NCBI GenBank assembly: GCA_963782415.1
Contig: CAWAJT010000007.1
Coordinates: 186,001 to 250,000, forward strand
Direction of reading: 5' to 3'
Source of the DNA: Bog-473 sp963782415
Lineage (GTDB): Bacteria; Actinomycetota; Acidimicrobiia; Acidimicrobiales; RAAP-2
DNA length: 64,000 nt
In this document: piece by piece, positions 17,562-26,739 of the stretch
How the letters are laid out: each line of letters starts with the position of its first letter
Position numbering within the stretch: position 1 is the first letter of the stretch
Made by a program: the position numbers and the translations under genes
The notes under the pieces: model-generated
The model's input: only the letters and a program-made list of their open reading frames with translations
Told to the model about the DNA's origin: nothing
The model's database searches: none

Positions 17562-18899
17562 GCGACGAGCTCGGCCACGGCGTGGGTCACGGCCTTGGCC
17601 ATCGGGATGTTGAGCGACTCGTTGGGCCCGTGTGCGTTGGAGTGCGGGCCGAGCACGCCGGTGGCCACGAACTGGGTGCCGGGGAACCCGCGTTGGAGGT
17701 CGGCCAGAAACGGGATGGAGCCACCCTCGCCGACCAGCCCGTAGTCGCGTCCGAAGCGCTGCTTGGACACCGACGACAGCGTGGCGGCGATGCCGGGCTG
17801 GAGTGGCGGCGCGATCCAGCCCTGCCGCGGCCTGCATGAGGTCGATGGTCACATGTGCCCCCTCGTCGGTCCGGATGGCTGACACCAGCGCGTCGGTTGC
17901 TGCCTGCGCGTCGACGTCGGGTGGCAGGCGGACCGACACCTTGAGCGTGGTCCACGGGCGCAGCACGTTGCCGCCGTCTCGTGGTGTGGGGAGCCCGTCG
18001 GCGCCCGTGACCTCCAGCGCGGCCCCCCACGTGCGGGCGACGAGACGGTCGACCGGGTCGGGGGTGAGGAGGTGAAGGCCGTCGACCACCGGAGCCGCGC
18101 TGTCGGGGAACTCCGCCGCCACCGCCACGAGGTTGTCGCGCAGCGCGCCGGGGATCCCCGCCCCGAGCAATTCGGGCAGGAGGATGCGGCCGGTCGCCTC
18201 ATCTTCGATCCCGGAGAGGATGCGGCGCAGGATGCGGAACGACGAGGGGACGACGCCGCCGGCCATGCCGCTGTGGATGCCCTCGGTCAGCACGTCGACC
18301 CGCACGGTGGCGACGAGGCAGCCCCGCAGCGACGTGGTCAGCCACAGTCGGTCATAGCTGAGGCCACCCGAGTCGAGACAGATCACGAGGCGGGGGGTGC
18401 CGATGCGTGCCTTGAGGTTCTCGAGGTGGGCCGCCAGGTCGGGGCTGCCGCTCTCCTCGCTTGCCTCAATGAGGATCAGGACGCGGCCCTCTCCGCCGCC
18501 CGCCGCCACGAGGCCCGTCACGGCGGCGAACATGGCGTAGCCGTCGTCGGCCGTTCCCCGGCCGTAGAGGAGGTCTCCCTCGCGCACGGGCTCGTAGGGC
18601 CCCAGCCCGCTGCGCCACTCGCCGAGCGGCGGCTGCTTGTCGAGGTGGCCGTAGAGGAGGACGGGCTCACCGCTGCCGCCGTTGTCGATGAGCAGCACGG
18701 GGGTGCGACCCGGCAGCTCAACGATCTCGACCCCGAGCGCGGCGTCCTGATCCTTGGCCCACGCGGCCAGGAGCTCCGCCGCGGCGCGGATGGCGCCGCG
18801 CTCGGCCCAGTCCGGGTCGAAGGCGGGGGAGAGGCACGGTATCCGCGTGTAGTCGCACAGGGTGGGGAGGATCCGCTCCTCCCAGGCGGCGTCGATCAT
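17558..18899 (-). pseudogene. M20-family metallopeptidase (dipeptidase-like), frameshifted near the C-terminus
   Basis: From ATG 18899 the product carries the M20 zinc motifs LYGHLDKQPP, GRGTADDGYA and EASEESGS, and the inserted dimerisation domain. After QAAAG (about 17820) the frame leaves family consensus; the true C-terminus (WIAPPLQPGI..., then KQRFGRDYGLVGEGGSIPF and GPHSNAHGPNESL, which holds the last zinc-site His) lies in the adjacent frame and ends at 17558. Deleting one G from the GGGC near 17818 restores it, giving about 446 residues. Its stop overlaps the SDR start. The probable role is cleavage of dipeptides or related amides. Confidence 0.82.
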
Positions 18900-18906
18900 G
18901 CGTTCC

Positions 18907-19380
18907 TCACACCTCGGTGATCTCGGCCAGGCGGTCGAGCGTCTTGGACATGGAGACGGCGGCGTTCTGCCCCACCTTGGGATGCTTCAACAAGAAGGCC
19001 TGCTTGTCCTGTGCGAGGTCCCACGACTCGGTGACCAAGGTGCCGCCCTCGACAGGTTCGAACTCGTAGCGCCAGATGCGCCCACCGAGATAGCGGCCGA
19101 GAAACCCGGCCTGCACGGTCCGCCAGGCGATGCGCCGGTCCTGCTCGAACTCCACCACCGTGTTGGACATGGAGTACGGGAGGCCCATCTTCATGGACAT
19201 GCTGAACGTCGAGCCTGGCGCCAGCTGCTGGGCCGCACCGTCCTTCGCCTTGACCAGCTGGCCCGACCCGTCGATCTCGGGATGGCGCGTGGCGTCGGCC
19301 ACAATCGCGAAGAGCACAGCCGGTGCTGCCTTGATCACCCTGTCGACGCTGACCACGGTGTGCTGCGTGCCCTGTGCCAT
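18907..19380 (-). CDS. SRPBCC-family protein (START/polyketide-cyclase-like)
   Basis: A 157-residue protein with the helix-grip pattern: an opening strand HTVVSVDRVIKAAPAVLF, PEIDGSG, a central FSMSMKMGL strand, and a long C-terminal helix (AAVSMSKTLDRLAEIT). Proteins of this fold bind lipids, polyketides or small hydrophobics; no catalytic residue is diagnostic. It sits 7 bp upstream of the M20 peptidase in the same operon and 34 bp downstream of the DUF2237 gene. Confidence 0.75.
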   Translation of the reverse strand: MAQGTQHTVVSVDRVIKAAPAVLFAIVADATRHPEIDGSGQLVKAKDGAAQQLAPGSTFSMSMKMGLPYSMSNTVVEFEQDRRIAWRTVQAGFLGRYLGGRIWRYEFEPVEGGTLVTESWDLAQDKQAFLLKHPKVGQNAAVSMSKTLDRLAEITEV

Positions 19381-19414
19381 CCGACCTCCGGTTCGTCGAT
19401 GCTCGCGCTGGAGA

Positions 19415-19786
19415 CTAGATGGCGTGCGTGACCAGGTCGCTCAGCTGCACCCACTCCAGGCTTGCGGCGTGGGTCGAGGCCAGGACGACCGGCGGCGCCA
19501 TGCCCGCCTCGAAGGCCTCCTGCCAGCGTGACGCGCAGAGGCACCACTGGTCGCCGGGCTGGAGTCCGGCGAAGCCGAACTCGGGGTGCGGCGTGGAGAG
19601 GTCGTTGCCGACGGACGCCGAGAAGGCAAGGAACTCGGCCGTGACACGGGTGCACACGGTGTGGACGCCGACGTCCTCGGCACCGGTGTTGCAACAGCCG
19701 TCCCGGTAGAAGCCGGTCACCGGGTCGAGGTTGCAGGGCTCGAGGGCTTCACCGAGGACGTTCTGCGCCATGGCCCATTTCACCAT
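19415..19786 (-). CDS. DUF2237-family protein
   Basis: A 123-residue protein from ATG 19786 (a purine-rich GGGGTAGG lies 6 bp before it; another Met is five codons on). The family blocks are clear: NVLGEALEPC, GFYRDGCCNTG, GNDLSTPHPEFGF and GDQWCLCASRWQEA. The Cys and Asp pattern is conserved across bacteria, but the function is not known. It is the first gene of the minus-strand run to 16192. Confidence 0.85.
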   Translation of the reverse strand: MVKWAMAQNVLGEALEPCNLDPVTGFYRDGCCNTGAEDVGVHTVCTRVTAEFLAFSASVGNDLSTPHPEFGFAGLQPGDQWCLCASRWQEAFEAGMAPPVVLASTHAASLEWVQLSDLVTHAI

Positions 19787-19831
19787 GACGGGCCTACCCC
19801 GGCACAAACGACCGGCAGCGTGCGGCGCCGT

Positions 19832-20527
19832 TCAGGGGTCGGCGACGGGCGGGCCGCCGAAGCGGTCCACCCAGGCGAAGGCGCTGACCGGGGCGCGCCG
19901 CAAGCGGCGTGGCGCCACCACGGGCCGCCCCAGGACGACGAGCGACGCCACCGCCACGGTGTCGGGGATGTCGAAGAGCACGCGGACGTCGTCCTCGCGC
20001 CGCACCGGCATGGTCGTCATGACGCCGCCGAGATCCTCGGTCCGCGCCGCCAACAGCAGGCTCCACACGAAGGGGTAGATGGAGGCGCCGCCGGCCAAGG
20101 TGTAGCGGGGCAGGTCGCGGTCGACGGCGGCCAGCGCCGTCAGGTCAGCCAGGACCAGCAGGAGGACGGGGGCTGTCTCGAGCGTCTCGGCGAAGCCGGG
20201 GGAGGCGGCCCCCGCCTCGGCGAACGGCGCCGCGTTGGCCACCGCCTCCGCCTCTGCGGCCCGGTCGGTCACGGGCGCCCAGGGCACCAGGCCCGCCGAC
20301 ACCATGGAGAGATACTCGTACCAGCCGCTCAGGTAGAGGTCGCGCAGGGCGACGCGGGCGGCGGGGTCCTTCACGACGATGACCCGCCACCCCTGGCGGT
20401 TCCCGCCGCTCGGTGCGAAGCGGGCCGTATCGAGAAGGCGGGCCAGCACGACGTCGTCGACCGGCTCGGGACGGAATTGGCGGGTTGCGCCGGTACTGCG
20501 CAGCGTGTCGACAAGGTCGAGGTTCAC
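19832..20527 (-). CDS. Nitroreductase-family protein
   Basis: A 231-residue FMN oxidoreductase. The start GTG 20527 places the family opening (LDLVDTLRSTGATRQF) at the N-terminus; FAPSGGNRQGWRVIVV is the FMN-binding block with the S-G-G-N signature, and GASIYPFVWSLLLAARTEDLG matches the second conserved helix. Likely NAD(P)H-dependent reduction of nitro, quinone or ene groups. It is divergent from the nitronate monooxygenase gene (57 bp between starts). Confidence 0.85.
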   Translation of the reverse strand: MNLDLVDTLRSTGATRQFRPEPVDDVVLARLLDTARFAPSGGNRQGWRVIVVKDPAARVALRDLYLSGWYEYLSMVSAGLVPWAPVTDRAAEAEAVANAAPFAEAGAASPGFAETLETAPVLLLVLADLTALAAVDRDLPRYTLAGGASIYPFVWSLLLAARTEDLGGVMTTMPVRREDDVRVLFDIPDTVAVASLVVLGRPVVAPRRLRRAPVSAFAWVDRFGGPPVADP

Positions 20528-20584
20528 GGGTTGCCCACCGTAGCGGCCGGTGGGTAAGTGTGGGGGGGTGACGACGGAGCAGCG

Positions 20585-21610
20585 GTGACGACGGTGCAGC
20601 TCTCCCGATGGCCACTCGTCGTGGCACCCATGGCCGGCGGCGCCTCGACGGTCGAGCTCGTGGTGGCGAGCGCGCGGGCAGGCGCACTCGGTTTCCTGGC
20701 CGGTGGTTACAAGACGGCGGCCCGCATGGCCCACGAGATGACGGAGGTGCGCGCCGCCGGGGTGGACGTCTTCGGGATGAACCTGTTCGTCCCGGGCGCC
20801 CCCACGGCCGACGAGGCGGGATTGGCCGCGTACCTGGCCGAGCTGGCGCCCGATGCGGCCGCCGTCGGCGCACCGCTGGGCGAGGCGCGGTGGGACGATG
20901 ACGACTACGCCGCCAAGGTCGATGCCGTGGTGGCCGCGCCGCCGGCCGTGGTGAGTTTCACCTTTGGCGTGCCGGGCGTCGCTGTCGTGCGAGCCCTGCA
21001 GGCGGCCGGGTCCGTCGTGTTGATCACCGTGACCACGCCCGAGGAGGCGATGGAGGCGCTACGGGCGGCGCCCGATGGACTGTGCCTGCAGGGTGCCGAA
21101 GCCGGGGCGCACCGGGGGAGCCTGGTGAACGAGGACCGGGCCGACCAGGATCGGCCCATTCGTGCACTCCTCGCCGCCGTCCGCCGGAGGACGCTCGTGC
21201 CCCTGGTGGCAGCGGGCGGGGTCAGCGGGCCCGCAGACGTGGCCGACCTCGTGGCCCGCGGTGCCGACCTGGTGCAGGCGGGGACGGCGTTCTTGCGCTG
21301 CCCCGAGAGCGGCACACCGGCGGCGCAGCAGGACGCGCTGGCCGACCCGGCCTTCGAGGGCACGGCGGTGACGCGGGCGTTCAGCGGGCGCCGGGCCCGC
21401 GCCCTGATCAACGCCATGGTGCGGGAGCACCCGGCGGCGCCGGCCGCGTATCCCGAGATCAATGCCGCCACGCGGCCCGTACGCGCCGCCGCCGCCCAGG
21501 CGGGCGACGCGCAGCACATGAGCCTGTACGCGGGCACCGGCTTCCGGCAGGCCGCGGCGCGACCGGCAGCCGAGGTGGTCGCACATCTGGTGTCTGGGTT
21601 GGCCCGGTGA
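20585..21610 (+). CDS. Nitronate monooxygenase-like flavoprotein
   Basis: A 341-residue FMN TIM-barrel protein of the 2-nitropropane dioxygenase family. P-L-V-V-A-P-M-A-G-G opens the barrel, followed by GFLAGGYK; LCLQGAEAGAHRG replaces the usual GxEAGGH loop; VPLVAAGGVSG and LVQAGTAFL form the phosphate-binding end. The catalytic His of class I enzymes aligns with the AHRG segment. The GTG at 20585 is preferred to an upstream start as it removes a non-conserved leader. The stop overlaps the next GTG by 4 bp. Confidence 0.82.
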   Translation: MTTVQLSRWPLVVAPMAGGASTVELVVASARAGALGFLAGGYKTAARMAHEMTEVRAAGVDVFGMNLFVPGAPTADEAGLAAYLAELAPDAAAVGAPLGEARWDDDDYAAKVDAVVAAPPAVVSFTFGVPGVAVVRALQAAGSVVLITVTTPEEAMEALRAAPDGLCLQGAEAGAHRGSLVNEDRADQDRPIRALLAAVRRRTLVPLVAAGGVSGPADVADLVARGADLVQAGTAFLRCPESGTPAAQQDALADPAFEGTAVTRAFSGRRARALINAMVREHPAAPAAYPEINAATRPVRAAAAQAGDAQHMSLYAGTGFRQAAARPAAEVVAHLVSGLAR

Positions 21611-22092
21611 CCAGGGGGCGGCAGACGAGGACCATCGAGTTCACGCCGCCCGACGAGGCGGGCGTGGCCGCTGCACTGCGCATGTTGCGCGACGCCTCCG
21701 GTGGCTGGGTCAACCTGCTGCCCGGGATCGACGAGGAGGCATCCGACGTCCATCCGCGCGCCGGGCTGTTCGCGTTCTTCGGCACCAACGCGGCACCCGT
21801 GACGATGACGACGGTCATGCCGCCCAAAAAGGACCGCCGTGGGACCGAGGGGCTGACCGTCGGCCTGATGCACCCGACCGGGGGCAAGGCCGTCGGGCGC
21901 CTGGCCGAAGCGGGCGTGGCCATCCCCGACGGGTGGGTCGTGCGCCAGGACCACGCCCGGCGCGGGCTGCTCGTGCAGACACCGGTGGCGGTCGGCGAGG
22001 CCGACGTCATCGGCTGGTGCGTGCGGGCCGGCACCGCCCTGTGCCGGGCCGAGATGACGGGACGGTGGCGCGCCGTGGTCTACCTTCCGTAG
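21607..22092 (+). CDS. Conserved hypothetical protein (161 aa), coupled to nitronate monooxygenase
   Basis: I do not recognise a family. The protein starts at GTG 21607, overlapping the preceding stop, and ends directly against the GTG of the phosphotransferase gene, so three genes are tightly packed. It has no membrane span or signal peptide. The middle contains FAFFGTNAAPVTMTTVMPP and the end WCVRAGTALCRAEM, two short Cys-containing helices. A soluble accessory protein in the same operon is all that can be said. Confidence 0.65.
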   Translation: MTRGRQTRTIEFTPPDEAGVAAALRMLRDASGGWVNLLPGIDEEASDVHPRAGLFAFFGTNAAPVTMTTVMPPKKDRRGTEGLTVGLMHPTGGKAVGRLAEAGVAIPDGWVVRQDHARRGLLVQTPVAVGEADVIGWCVRAGTALCRAEMTGRWRAVVYLP

Positions 22093-23163
22093 GTGGCCAC
22101 CGGGGCGAAGCGCGACCGCGACACGCTCGAGGAGGGCCTGGGGCGCTGGGTCGCGGCGCACCCGGACATCGTCCGACAGCTGGCGCCAGACGTGGAGGCG
22201 GGGGGGCGGAGAGCGGGAGAAGGGTCGTCCTCGCCGGCGCTGGTCGGGTTGGTCCATGCCGAGGGCGGCATGGCGAACGAGACGATCCTGGCGGACATCG
22301 GCCCCTCGCACCGGGGCGTGGTCGTGCGGCTCCCCCCGTTGGTACCAACGTTCCCCGACTACGACCTGGCTCCCCAGGCGCTCGTACAGAACGCGGTGGC
22401 GGCCTCGGGAGTGCCGGCTCCCGCGCCATCGGTCATGGTCACGGATCCTCAATGGATCGGTTCGGACTTCCTGGTCATGCCGCGGATCGCCGGGGAGGTG
22501 CCGGGAGGCGCCCCCTACTTCGATCCCTACGTGCGCGATGCAGGTCCGGCGATCCAGCGCGTCATGCACGATCAACTGATCGACGCGGTGGTGGCCGTGC
22601 ACGATGTCGATTGGAAGGCGCGAGGGCTGGGGTCCGTGTTGCCGGGCTCGAGCCTGCTCGACGCACTCGCGCGCTGGACGGCGTACGTGGCGTGGGCGTC
22701 AGAGGGCGACCCCCTGCCGGCGCTGGTGCAGTCGTTGGACTGGTGCAGCCGCCATGTGCCGCCCGAACGTGCGCCCGTCCTGCTCTGGGGTGACGTCCGC
22801 CTGGGGAACCTCGTCTTCGACGCCGAGCGACGCGTCGCCGCCGTGCTCGATTGGGACCTGGCATCCATCGGGCCGCGCGAAATGGACCTCGGGTGGCACG
22901 TCGGCCTCGAGTTCATGATGGAGACGCTTTTCGGCGGCCGGCTGCCCGGATTCTCCGGCCCAGGGGACGTGCTGGAACGCTACGCACGGGCGAGCGGGTA
23001 CGAACCGCGTGACCTGGCGTGGCACGAGGTCTTTGCGCTGGTGCGGGCGCTCGCCATCAACGATCGTCACCAGCGCATCACGGGCGAGGCTCGGCGGCGC
23101 CAGAACCCGATGGGCGACATCCTCCTGGCCCGCCTGGAGGCGGCGGCCGAATCGGTCAGGTGA
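22093..23163 (+). CDS. Aminoglycoside-phosphotransferase-fold kinase (ACAD10/FadE36-like)
   Basis: A 356-residue protein with the APH kinase fold: a nucleotide-loop strand pair at LVGLVHAEGGMANETIL, a short linker (FLVMPRIAGEVPG), the catalytic loop L-L-W-G-D-V-R-L-G-N and the metal-binding V-L-D-W-D-L-A-S-I-G. Despite the name, this group is unlikely to give drug resistance; related proteins are thought to phosphorylate hydroxyacyl substrates in unusual fatty acid degradation. It follows the hypothetical gene without a gap, and its 3' end overlaps the convergent gene by 8 bp. Confidence 0.82.
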   Translation: MATGAKRDRDTLEEGLGRWVAAHPDIVRQLAPDVEAGGRRAGEGSSSPALVGLVHAEGGMANETILADIGPSHRGVVVRLPPLVPTFPDYDLAPQALVQNAVAASGVPAPAPSVMVTDPQWIGSDFLVMPRIAGEVPGGAPYFDPYVRDAGPAIQRVMHDQLIDAVVAVHDVDWKARGLGSVLPGSSLLDALARWTAYVAWASEGDPLPALVQSLDWCSRHVPPERAPVLLWGDVRLGNLVFDAERRVAAVLDWDLASIGPREMDLGWHVGLEFMMETLFGGRLPGFSGPGDVLERYARASGYEPRDLAWHEVFALVRALAINDRHQRITGEARRRQNPMGDILLARLEAAAESVR

Positions 23164-24316
23164 GCAGCGAGAAGCCCATGACCCCCGCCTCGGCGACGTC
23201 GTAGCAGAGGGTGTCGTAGGGCTCGACGAGGCCGTAGGTGACTTCACCGTCGCACGTGATGCGGCAGTGATGCTGGTCCTGACCGGCCAGCCGGCTGCGC
23301 ACGGCGGGGTCGTTCACGTCGAAGGTCTCCCCGTGGACCACGACGTCGTCACCGGTTGCCACCGCCATGCCGTGCCAGAGGTCGCCGTCGGGCGTGCCGC
23401 CGTTGGGGCCGCCGTACATGGCACAACGGAGGAAGGCGATCTGGTTGCCCAGACGCTCGAACGACATCGTCTTGACGGTGTCGTCGGCAAAGACCAGATC
23501 GACCTCGCCGCTCAGCAGGAGGTGCGTCTCTGGCTCGAAGCGCATCCGGTGGATGCGCCTGGCCAGCGTCCCGCTGCGCTTGCGGGCGTCGCCGAGGTTG
23601 TAGAGGACGTGGTCGCCCCAGATGCCGAAGTCCTCGAACTCCACCCACTCGCCGCTGTGCGGGTGCTGCATCCCCATGTAGCGCCCGGGCCCGCCGACGC
23701 CATCGCGCGTGCCCCAGTGGTGGTCGCGGGTGCCGAGGTGTGTCGTCGTCGAGAGATCGAACCTCTCGCCATGGGCCACGACCCAGCCCTCTTGGCGCCC
23801 GAAGCCGTCGTAGCCCGCCACCGGGCTCACGGCGCGGCCGCCCACGATCATGCCGGCGCCCAGTTGACGGAAGACGGGCCGTTTCGTGTCGAGCCACGTG
23901 ATGTCGAAGGACACACCGTGCTCGGTGGGGTCGAGGACGAGTCGCCATTGGCGGAAGGGCTCGACGACCTCGAAGTGGAAGGGGCCCAGGTTCATCTCCA
24001 TGCGGTCGTTGGGGCACTTCTGGTGGGCCCGTACGGTGGTGTGGCGGCCGCGCACGTTCACGATGCCGAAGGCCTCGGCCGTGCCGAGGTTCGGGTAGAA
24101 CGCGAGCCCGATGACCACCAGGAGCTCACCCACTTTGTCCTGGCAGGTGAACCACACGCGCTCGTAGGCCTGCGCGTCGGGTGTCCACATGACGCGTACG
24201 GGATAGGGCGCGTTGTGGATGAGGAATTCGTCGAGGCCGGACAGCGGCGCATGCTCCCTGGAAGCGGGGTAGGGCGAGGCCCCGCCGTCGGAGGCGGCGT
24301 GGGGTCGGGTGGTCAC
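23156..24316 (-). CDS. Lipocalin-like/AttH-type protein of unknown function
   Basis: A 386-residue beta-rich protein starting at GTG 24316. The signature I rely on is T-R-D-H-H-W-G-T-R, which resembles the R-D-x-S-W-G-x-R motif of AttH/CrtC-like double-lipocalin proteins (carotenoid hydratase relatives), plus many alternating hydrophobic strands. It has no signal peptide. The gene is divergent from the P450 at 24397 with 80 bp between starts, so the two could act on the same lipophilic substrate. Low certainty beyond the fold. Confidence 0.55.
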   Translation of the reverse strand: MTTRPHAASDGGASPYPASREHAPLSGLDEFLIHNAPYPVRVMWTPDAQAYERVWFTCQDKVGELLVVIGLAFYPNLGTAEAFGIVNVRGRHTTVRAHQKCPNDRMEMNLGPFHFEVVEPFRQWRLVLDPTEHGVSFDITWLDTKRPVFRQLGAGMIVGGRAVSPVAGYDGFGRQEGWVVAHGERFDLSTTTHLGTRDHHWGTRDGVGGPGRYMGMQHPHSGEWVEFEDFGIWGDHVLYNLGDARKRSGTLARRIHRMRFEPETHLLLSGEVDLVFADDTVKTMSFERLGNQIAFLRCAMYGGPNGGTPDGDLWHGMAVATGDDVVVHGETFDVNDPAVRSRLAGQDQHHCRITCDGEVTYGLVEPYDTLCYDVAEAGVMGFSLLT

Positions 24317-24396
24317 GCCGGGCCCAACGCCATGTGCTCGGCGGAACAGGGGTCGTCCGGGTCGATGTGCACTGCGTGTGACAGTACGCTCGGACG

Positions 24397-25632
24397 GTGT
24401 CCGGGGACCAACGGGGCCGCATCGGTCCGACCCAGCCGTACGATGACGAGCGCCCGATCGACCCACGCGACCCGTCCTTCTTCGTCCGGGAGGACTACTA
24501 CGACGTGCTGGCAAGGCTCCGGGCCGAGGATCCCGTGCACCAGTGCGCCCCCGGATTCTGGGCTGTCACCCGCTACGAGGACATCCGGAGTCTCAGCCGC
24601 GACCCCGGACACTTCTGCTCCGGCCGTGGTGCGCTGGTCAACGACCCGCTGCGGGAGAGCGAGCCGCAGTCGGGGTCCCGCTCCATTCTGCACATGGACC
24701 CTCCCGAGCACGCCGAATTCCGTGGCCTGGTCAACCGTCGGTTCACGCCGCGGGCGCTCTCGGGGTTGTCCGAGTCCATCCGCAGCACGGCCTCGGCGCT
24801 GCTCGACGAAGTCGAGACCCGGGCCGAGATCGACTTCGTCGACGCGCTGGCTGCGCCGTTCCCGTTGATCGTCATCGCGGAGTTGCTCGGGATCGACGAG
24901 TCGGATCGTGAGGACTTCCGAGGCTGGTCCGATGCCGCAATCGAGTCGCCCGACCTCCCGCCCGACGAGACCATGGCCGCGCTGGGTGAACTCTCCGGAT
25001 TCATCGTTGAGCACATCAGGGCGAAGCGCGAGCGCCCGGGGGGCGACCTCGTCTCGCTCCTTGTCGGCAGCGAGGTCGGCGGATGCCCGCTGAGCAAAGA
25101 GGAGCTGTTCATGTTCCTCCTGACGCTGCTGGTGGCCGGCAACGAAACCACGCGCACCCTCTTGTCCGGCGCGACCTTGGCGCTCTGGGAACACCCCGAG
25201 CAACGCGCCTCCATTGCCGCCGACCCTTCCTTGATCCCCGGTGCGGTCGAGGAGTGCCTGCGCTGGGTGACGCCGGTGCACGCCTTCTGCCGCACTGCGA
25301 CCGAGGACACCGTGGTGGCCGGCAGCCGCATCAGCGCAGGGGACTATCTCTGCATGCTCTACGCCTCGGGGAACCGGGACGAGCGGATTTTCGGGGAGGA
25401 TGCCGCCCGCTTCGATGTGCGGCGCCCGACCAATCCCGTCCACCTGGCTTTCGGCTTTGGCGAGCACGTCTGCCTCGGAGCCAGCCTGGCCCGTTTGGAA
25501 GCCAGGGTGTTCGTTGAGGAACTTCTGGCGCGTTTCCCCGACTACGAGGTCTCGGGCACGGCGGAAAGGGTCCGTTCCACCACCGTCGCGGGCATCCGTT
25601 CACTGCCCGTCGTGCTCGAGTCTGGGATCTGA
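24397..25632 (+). CDS. Cytochrome P450
   Basis: A 411-residue P450 from GTG 24397. The haem loop is F-G-F-G-E-H-V-C-L-G with Cys359, the I-helix motif is AGNETT (Asn in place of the usual small residue), and EECLR gives the K-helix E-x-x-R. It belongs to the CYP105/124/125-like actinobacterial type by overall pattern, but I cannot place the family. Its final 91 bases overlap the 3' end of the ArsR regulator on the other strand, an unusually long convergent overlap. Confidence 0.92.
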   Translation: MSGDQRGRIGPTQPYDDERPIDPRDPSFFVREDYYDVLARLRAEDPVHQCAPGFWAVTRYEDIRSLSRDPGHFCSGRGALVNDPLRESEPQSGSRSILHMDPPEHAEFRGLVNRRFTPRALSGLSESIRSTASALLDEVETRAEIDFVDALAAPFPLIVIAELLGIDESDREDFRGWSDAAIESPDLPPDETMAALGELSGFIVEHIRAKRERPGGDLVSLLVGSEVGGCPLSKEELFMFLLTLLVAGNETTRTLLSGATLALWEHPEQRASIAADPSLIPGAVEECLRWVTPVHAFCRTATEDTVVAGSRISAGDYLCMLYASGNRDERIFGEDAARFDVRRPTNPVHLAFGFGEHVCLGASLARLEARVFVEELLARFPDYEVSGTAERVRSTTVAGIRSLPVVLESGI

Positions 25633-26633
25633 GCGCCGCCGGCACCGTCGAGAACCGCCTGGCGGAGCTCGTCGAGGAGTAGCTCGACGGCCCCCGCATC
25701 GGCGCTGAGTCGAAGGCGGCCGCCTTTGCGCTCCGACTGCACGAGGCCGCTCTCGCGCAACACCTTGACGTGCATGCTCACCGTGGGCTGGGCCAGGCGG
25801 AAGAGCAGGGCCAACTCGCCCACGCTGCTCGGGGCGGTGGCCAACGAGTGCAGGATGGCCAGCCTGGTCGGATCGGCCACCGCCTTGAGCCGACGGGCCA
25901 CGGACTCGGTCCGTGCCCTCGCCACGGCGTCGCCCTGTCCCACACCGGTCCCGATGACGACGAGGCCGGAGACTTCCACGTAGAGGCAGGAGCCGAAGAA
26001 GAGGCACGGCACGAACAGCAGCGGGTGGCCCGCCTCGACGTTGGCCAGGATCTCGGAGAGACGCTCGTCCAAAATGTCACAACCGCCCGGTATCAATTGC
26101 TCCAGTGATCGCCCCCGCTCGTATTGCGCCACCAGTTGGCGGCCGGCCTCTTCCATGATCGGCAGCGCCTGTTGCCACATGGCGTCGACCGGGCCCCAGA
26201 CCTCGCGCAGTAGGTCGATGTATGTCCGGAGGAGTTCCGGCGACTCCCGCAGCCTGCGGAACCGCTCCAGGTATATGGCGCGTTCTTCGGGGGTCTCCGA
26301 CGGCATGTCGAGATCGAGCGGCATGCTCGCCGCGGCACGTTCGATGGCCGACCACAGCATCTCGGGATCCGTCGCCCCCATTGCGCCGGCGTGTTGGGCC
26401 AGCACCTGCATCTCGGTGAAGCAGATCTCGTCGGAGGTGTCGTTCCAGAAGCCGCGCACGCGTGCGGCCAGGTCCTCGCGCCCGGTGAACATGTCGGCCA
26501 ACTTTGGATACCGAGCCTGCATGGACGGTCGGGCCGCGACGGACAGCAGCCAGGAGAGGTCGGTGGCCAGTGAGGGTGCGGCGGTCACGGCTTTCTCCCG
26601 GGGAAGCTCGACCGCTTCGGTCAACATAGGCAT
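25542..26633 (-). CDS. ArsR-type transcriptional regulator with long N-terminal domain
   Basis: A 363-residue protein. The last third is an ArsR winged helix: VADPTRLAILHSLATAPSSVGELALLF, then the recognition helix LAQPTVSMHVKVLRESGLV and the wing RKGGRLRLS. About 240 residues precede it, mostly helical, with a strand-rich stretch (HPLLFVPCLFFGSCLYVEVSGLVVIGTG) resembling the DUF5937-type sensory part of longer ArsR proteins. Metal-binding Cys motifs of classical ArsR are absent, so the ligand is probably organic. Both possible start codons (26633 and 26627) lie inside a palindrome, pointing to autoregulation. Confidence 0.8.
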   Translation of the reverse strand: MPMLTEAVELPREKAVTAAPSLATDLSWLLSVAARPSMQARYPKLADMFTGREDLAARVRGFWNDTSDEICFTEMQVLAQHAGAMGATDPEMLWSAIERAAASMPLDLDMPSETPEERAIYLERFRRLRESPELLRTYIDLLREVWGPVDAMWQQALPIMEEAGRQLVAQYERGRSLEQLIPGGCDILDERLSEILANVEAGHPLLFVPCLFFGSCLYVEVSGLVVIGTGVGQGDAVARARTESVARRLKAVADPTRLAILHSLATAPSSVGELALLFRLAQPTVSMHVKVLRESGLVQSERKGGRLRLSADAGAVELLLDELRQAVLDGAGGAQIPDSSTTGSERMPATVVERTLSAVPETS

Positions 26634-26654
26634 ACGCCTATATTAGAATATTCT
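26626..26654. promoter_or_regulatory. Palindromic operator pair at the start of the ArsR gene
   Basis: ATAGGC-ATAC-GCCTAT (26626-26641) is a perfect 6-bp inverted repeat, and AGAATATTCT (26645-26654) is a perfect 10-bp palindrome. They occupy an island of A+T in G+C-rich DNA and cover the regulator's start codon, as expected for an autorepressor. The small gene at 26740 (+) would be divergent from the same island. Confidence 0.55.
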
Positions 26655-26739
26655 TGAATTCATGTCAACAGTGAGATAGAGTGACCGTCATTGGGCAAGG
26701 GTTGTGATCCGGCTCAAGGGCAGAAGGCGAGGTGAAGCG

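Noticed and set aside
16812..18899. A single 695-codon frame that would fuse the M20 peptidase with the SDR
   Set aside because: The middle of the frame is Arg-rich nonsense; the peptidase C-terminus is found in the next frame and the SDR has its own ATG overlapping the peptidase stop.
22093..23163. Aminoglycoside resistance gene
   Set aside because: Only the kinase fold is shared; the sequence fits the fatty-acid-linked APH group common in actinomycetes rather than resistance enzymes.
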